Origin: Candidatus Bathyarchaeota archaeon
GTDB taxonomy: Archaea > Thermoproteota > Bathyarchaeia > TCS64
Assembly: GCA_014730055.1 (NCBI GenBank)
Contig: WJIV01000274.1
Coordinates: forward strand, 1-6,896
Reading direction: 5' to 3'
DNA: 6,896 nt
The position numbers and the translations under genes are program-made. A model generated the notes under the pieces. That model was given only the letters and a program-made list of their open reading frames with translations. It was not told the origin of the DNA and ran no database searches. Numbering within the stretch: the stretch's first letter is position 1; each line of letters begins with the position of its first letter. Below, piece after piece: positions 5,166-6,896 of this stretch.

Positions 5166-6368
5166 CTAGCTCTTAAAAAAAGCAATAAGACCTACAAAAA
5201 GCACAATTATCCCAGCTATCAGGAGCACCAGTTCATAACCAACGATAGATGAAGCGAAGGTGAAAAGTATTGGTCCAGTGGTTCGACCCAGGAAGGTTGT
5301 ACTGTTTCTCACGCTAAGAATACTGGCTCTCTTCTCGGCATCTATTGATCCGCTGATCGCTGAGTCTATAGATGGCGCACATAAACCAACACCTATACCT
5401 AATATACCCGCAGCTAGGGTCAATGTCACAACAGATACGGCAACCCAAGAGGCAATTGTACCAACTCCAAAAAGTAGCACACCTATAGCGATTATTCGGT
5501 TATCAGCAAGCCTCTTAGCAAAGAAACCGTTCAGACTTGAGGATACAACCGTTGAGAGTTGAGCTAACATGAAGACAAAGCCTATTTGAGTAGGATTTAG
5601 CCCATAATTTGATTCGAGAAGAAAGGGAAATATCGTAAGTACGGTACCAAATAACAGTACTTCACTTAGCAGGGTAGCTCCCATAAGTTTAAGGATCTCC
5701 CAATCCCATAAGGCTTCGAGTGCTTCTGATAAGACTATCTGAGAATTCTCAGACGAGACTGATTCATCCATCCTTATAAAAGCGTAAACACCTAGAGGGA
5801 TGGCGGCTAGATATGTCAGAAATGGAGTTCTCCAAGACCACTTGGTCAGATATCCTCCAACTACAGGGAAGATCGAGGCACCAAACATTAGAACTGCAAT
5901 ATTAACCCCCAGAACCGCGTTTCGTTGCACCCCCTCGAATGTATCACTGATGATGGCTACGGTTGATATGAAAATACCTGCTGCAGAAGTTCCCTGGATA
6001 AACCGGATTAAGAGAATTAGGTAGAAATTGTTAACTAGGTATATAGATCCTCCTGTTATTCCAAATATAAATAAACTGAATACCAGAACGGGTTTGCGCC
6101 CAATTTTATCGGATAATATTCCGATGAAAGGTGAGAGCACTATACCCGTGATAAAATAACTGCTTATAATTAAGCTTGCTAAGGTCTCGGTTACCTCAAA
6201 AGTGGTACGTAGTAGGGGTAGGGCTGGGCCAATTAGGGGTACGCCTAGTGGCGCTAGGAGTGTGCTGGCCAGTACGATTTGTAATCTCGGTAAACCCCAT
6301 GGTATAGAATCAGACTCTTCATTTACCGTTATTTTGTAATCAAATAAGGGATCGAATAAAAAGATCAC
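5166..6368 (-). CDS. Major facilitator superfamily transporter
   Basis: 400 residues, the usual size for a 12-helix MFS drug/solute carrier. Hydrophobic segments begin near residue 29 and run to the C-terminus (about 377-398), with a longer polar loop in the middle (about 200-225) dividing the two six-helix halves. The motif A loop GILSDKIGRK (83-92) between helices 2 and 3 is clear, and GASIFPVVGGYLTKWSWRTPF around 163-183 resembles the family helix-5 region seen in antiporter-like members. It most resembles the multidrug/sugar efflux (DHA1-like) group, but the substrate cannot be read from the sequence. The start is a GTG; the frame has no ATG before helix 1, and the upstream in-frame stop is at 6398-6396. 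It is 45 bases upstream of the DsrE gene, so linkage to the redox genes is possible but not required. Confidence 0.88.
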   Translation of the reverse strand: MIFLFDPLFDYKITVNEESDSIPWGLPRLQIVLASTLLAPLGVPLIGPALPLLRTTFEVTETLASLIISSYFITGIVLSPFIGILSDKIGRKPVLVFSLFIFGITGGSIYLVNNFYLILLIRFIQGTSAAGIFISTVAIISDTFEGVQRNAVLGVNIAVLMFGASIFPVVGGYLTKWSWRTPFLTYLAAIPLGVYAFIRMDESVSSENSQIVLSEALEALWDWEILKLMGATLLSEVLLFGTVLTIFPFLLESNYGLNPTQIGFVFMLAQLSTVVSSSLNGFFAKRLADNRIIAIGVLLFGVGTIASWVAVSVVTLTLAAGILGIGVGLCAPSIDSAISGSIDAEKRASILSVRNSTTFLGRTTGPILFTFASSIVGYELVLLIAGIIVLFVGLIAFFKS

Positions 6369-6381
6369 ATCTCTTTCGAGA

Positions 6382-6388
6382 CTTATAT
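6382..6388. promoter_or_regulatory. AT-rich TATA-like element in the MFS/methyltransferase divergent region
   Basis: CTTATAT on the + strand (ATATAAG on the -) is the best TATA-like sequence in the 227-base divergent gap. For the MFS gene it is only about 17 bases before the GTG, too close for a normal archaeal start unless translation begins slightly further in. It could alternatively serve the + strand genes, with a start near 6410. Confidence 0.3.
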
Positions 6389-6442
6389 GTAATTGTTAAA
6401 AAGAATGTTTCTTCATTTTATTCAAGTCTCAGCCAGGAAACA

Positions 6443-6583
6443 ATGTCAAAGTTGAGTTTCAAGAGAAGAAAAATAATGATTGAAAGATCACCCAATGCAA
6501 TTATTCTCTTCAGTTCTACTGAACTGGAGGAAGCAGATCTATATGTGAATTCAGGTACGAAGAGGTTGATTTATCAGTTCTAA
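6443..6583 (+). CDS. Possible small protein of 46 residues, unrecognised
   Basis: An ATG at 6443, with AGGA a few bases upstream, opens a 46-codon frame ending in TAA at 6581, 14 bases before the methyltransferase ATG. The product starts with a basic stretch (KLSFKRRKIMIER), then PNAIILFSSTELEEADLYV. No family is recognised, and no cysteine, signal peptide or helix-turn-helix is evident. Placement just upstream of the methyltransferase, with the stop beside its Shine-Dalgarno element, fits a leader or co-translated gene, but the frame is short enough to be chance. The rest of the 6371-6597 gap shows nothing else that can be named. Confidence 0.25.
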   Translation: MSKLSFKRRKIMIERSPNAIILFSSTELEEADLYVNSGTKRLIYQF

Positions 6584-6585
6584 GG

Positions 6586-6592
6586 AAAGGTG
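6586..6592 (+). promoter_or_regulatory. Ribosome binding site of methyltransferase gene
   Basis: AAAGGTG ends 5 bases before ATG 6598 and resembles the GGAGGTG consensus. It fixes the start and sits directly after the stop codon of the possible small ORF. Confidence 0.5.
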
Positions 6593-6597
6593 TGTTA

Positions 6598-6896
6598 ATG
6601 GATATTAATGAATTATATGAGAAAGAAAAAGATAGAAGAAATTGGCAGAATCCTGAGGACACCCTTAAAAGGATAGGTCTTGGGGAAGGCCACCATTTCG
6701 CGGATATTGGATGCGGCTACGGGTTCTTTAGCATACCTGCCGCTAAGATAGTTGGAGAAAAAGGGAAAGTTTACGCTGTAGACAAGAATCCTGAAGCTAT
6801 CTCTATAGTTAAGAAGCGTCTTAACAAGGAATCCTTGAATGCTGAATTGGTAACAGGTATGGCAGAGGAAACTCTATTCTGCGAAAAGTGTATGGA
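6598..6896 (+). CDS. Class I SAM-dependent methyltransferase, UbiE-like (3' end outside window)
   Basis: The first 99 residues of a methyltransferase are visible before the window ends. The frame begins MDINELYEKEKDRRNWQNPE and reaches motif I, ADIGCGYGFFSIPAA (D36, glycines 38, 40, 42), the SAM-binding glycine-rich loop. It is followed by KVYAVDKNPEAI with the acidic residue D62 that normally contacts the ribose hydroxyls of SAM, and then AELVTGMAEETLF, where the third motif is expected. This fits the broad UbiE/Methyltransf_11/25 group; many archaeal neighbours of this type are annotated only as class I methyltransferases and the substrate is unknown. The ATG is supported by AAAGGTG six bases upstream. 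A GTG two codons earlier is a less likely start. Total length and C-terminal substrate region cannot be seen. Confidence 0.82.
   Translation, partial: MDINELYEKEKDRRNWQNPEDTLKRIGLGEGHHFADIGCGYGFFSIPAAKIVGEKGKVYAVDKNPEAISIVKKRLNKESLNAELVTGMAEETLFCEKCM

Noticed and set aside
5260..6024. Two + strand frames (100 and 74 codons) inside the MFS gene
   Set aside because: They are antisense to a full-length transporter with clear motifs and show no recognisable domain.
1..6896. CRISPR arrays, tRNA or rRNA genes, insertion sequences
   Set aside because: No regularly spaced repeats, cloverleaf-like arms, transposase frames or terminal inverted repeats were seen on either strand.

Overview
The window looks archaeal, probably euryarchaeal. 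Support: AGA/AGG and ATA codons are frequent, Shine-Dalgarno elements resemble GGAGG/GGTGAT, one gene has a TATA box about 25 bp before its ATG (a leaderless arrangement), and the lipoate ligase ends without the bacterial C-terminal domain. The gene content (a bacterial/Thermoplasma-type 2-oxoacid dehydrogenase complex, a rubredoxin-ferredoxin:thioredoxin reductase fusion, a DsrE protein) also fits. The lineage cannot be fixed from the sequence; a methanogen-related, Thermoplasmata-like or moderately halophilic group are all possible.

Left part (1-3911, + strand): the 3' part of a lipoate-protein ligase gene runs into the window and is followed by the E1-alpha, E1-beta and E2 genes of a pyruvate/branched-chain 2-oxoacid dehydrogenase complex. 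E1-alpha and E1-beta overlap by one base, and 8 bases separate E1-beta from E2. The four genes form a logical unit: E1 decarboxylates a 2-oxoacid on thiamine diphosphate, E2 carries the acyl group on a lipoyl lysine (K43) and passes it to CoA, and the ligase attaches the lipoyl group. The E3 (dihydrolipoamide dehydrogenase) gene is not in the window.

Middle part (3920-5120, - strand): a small thiol-redox group faces the E2 gene with 8 bp between the stop codons. In transcription order it is a DsrE-family protein with two cysteines, a hairpin/oligo-T element, a rubrerythrin-type rubredoxin domain fused to an FTR catalytic (beta) subunit, and a CxxC glutaredoxin-like protein that overlaps the FTR gene by 8 bases. 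The likely electron path is reduced ferredoxin (or rubredoxin partner) to the FTR 4Fe-4S/disulfide centre, then to the glutaredoxin-like protein.

Right part (5166-6896): a 12-TM-type MFS transporter on the - strand, a 227-bp divergent intergenic stretch holding a possible 46-residue ORF, and the 5' end of a class I SAM-dependent methyltransferase on the + strand that is cut by the window edge. No tRNA, rRNA, CRISPR array or mobile element was seen.
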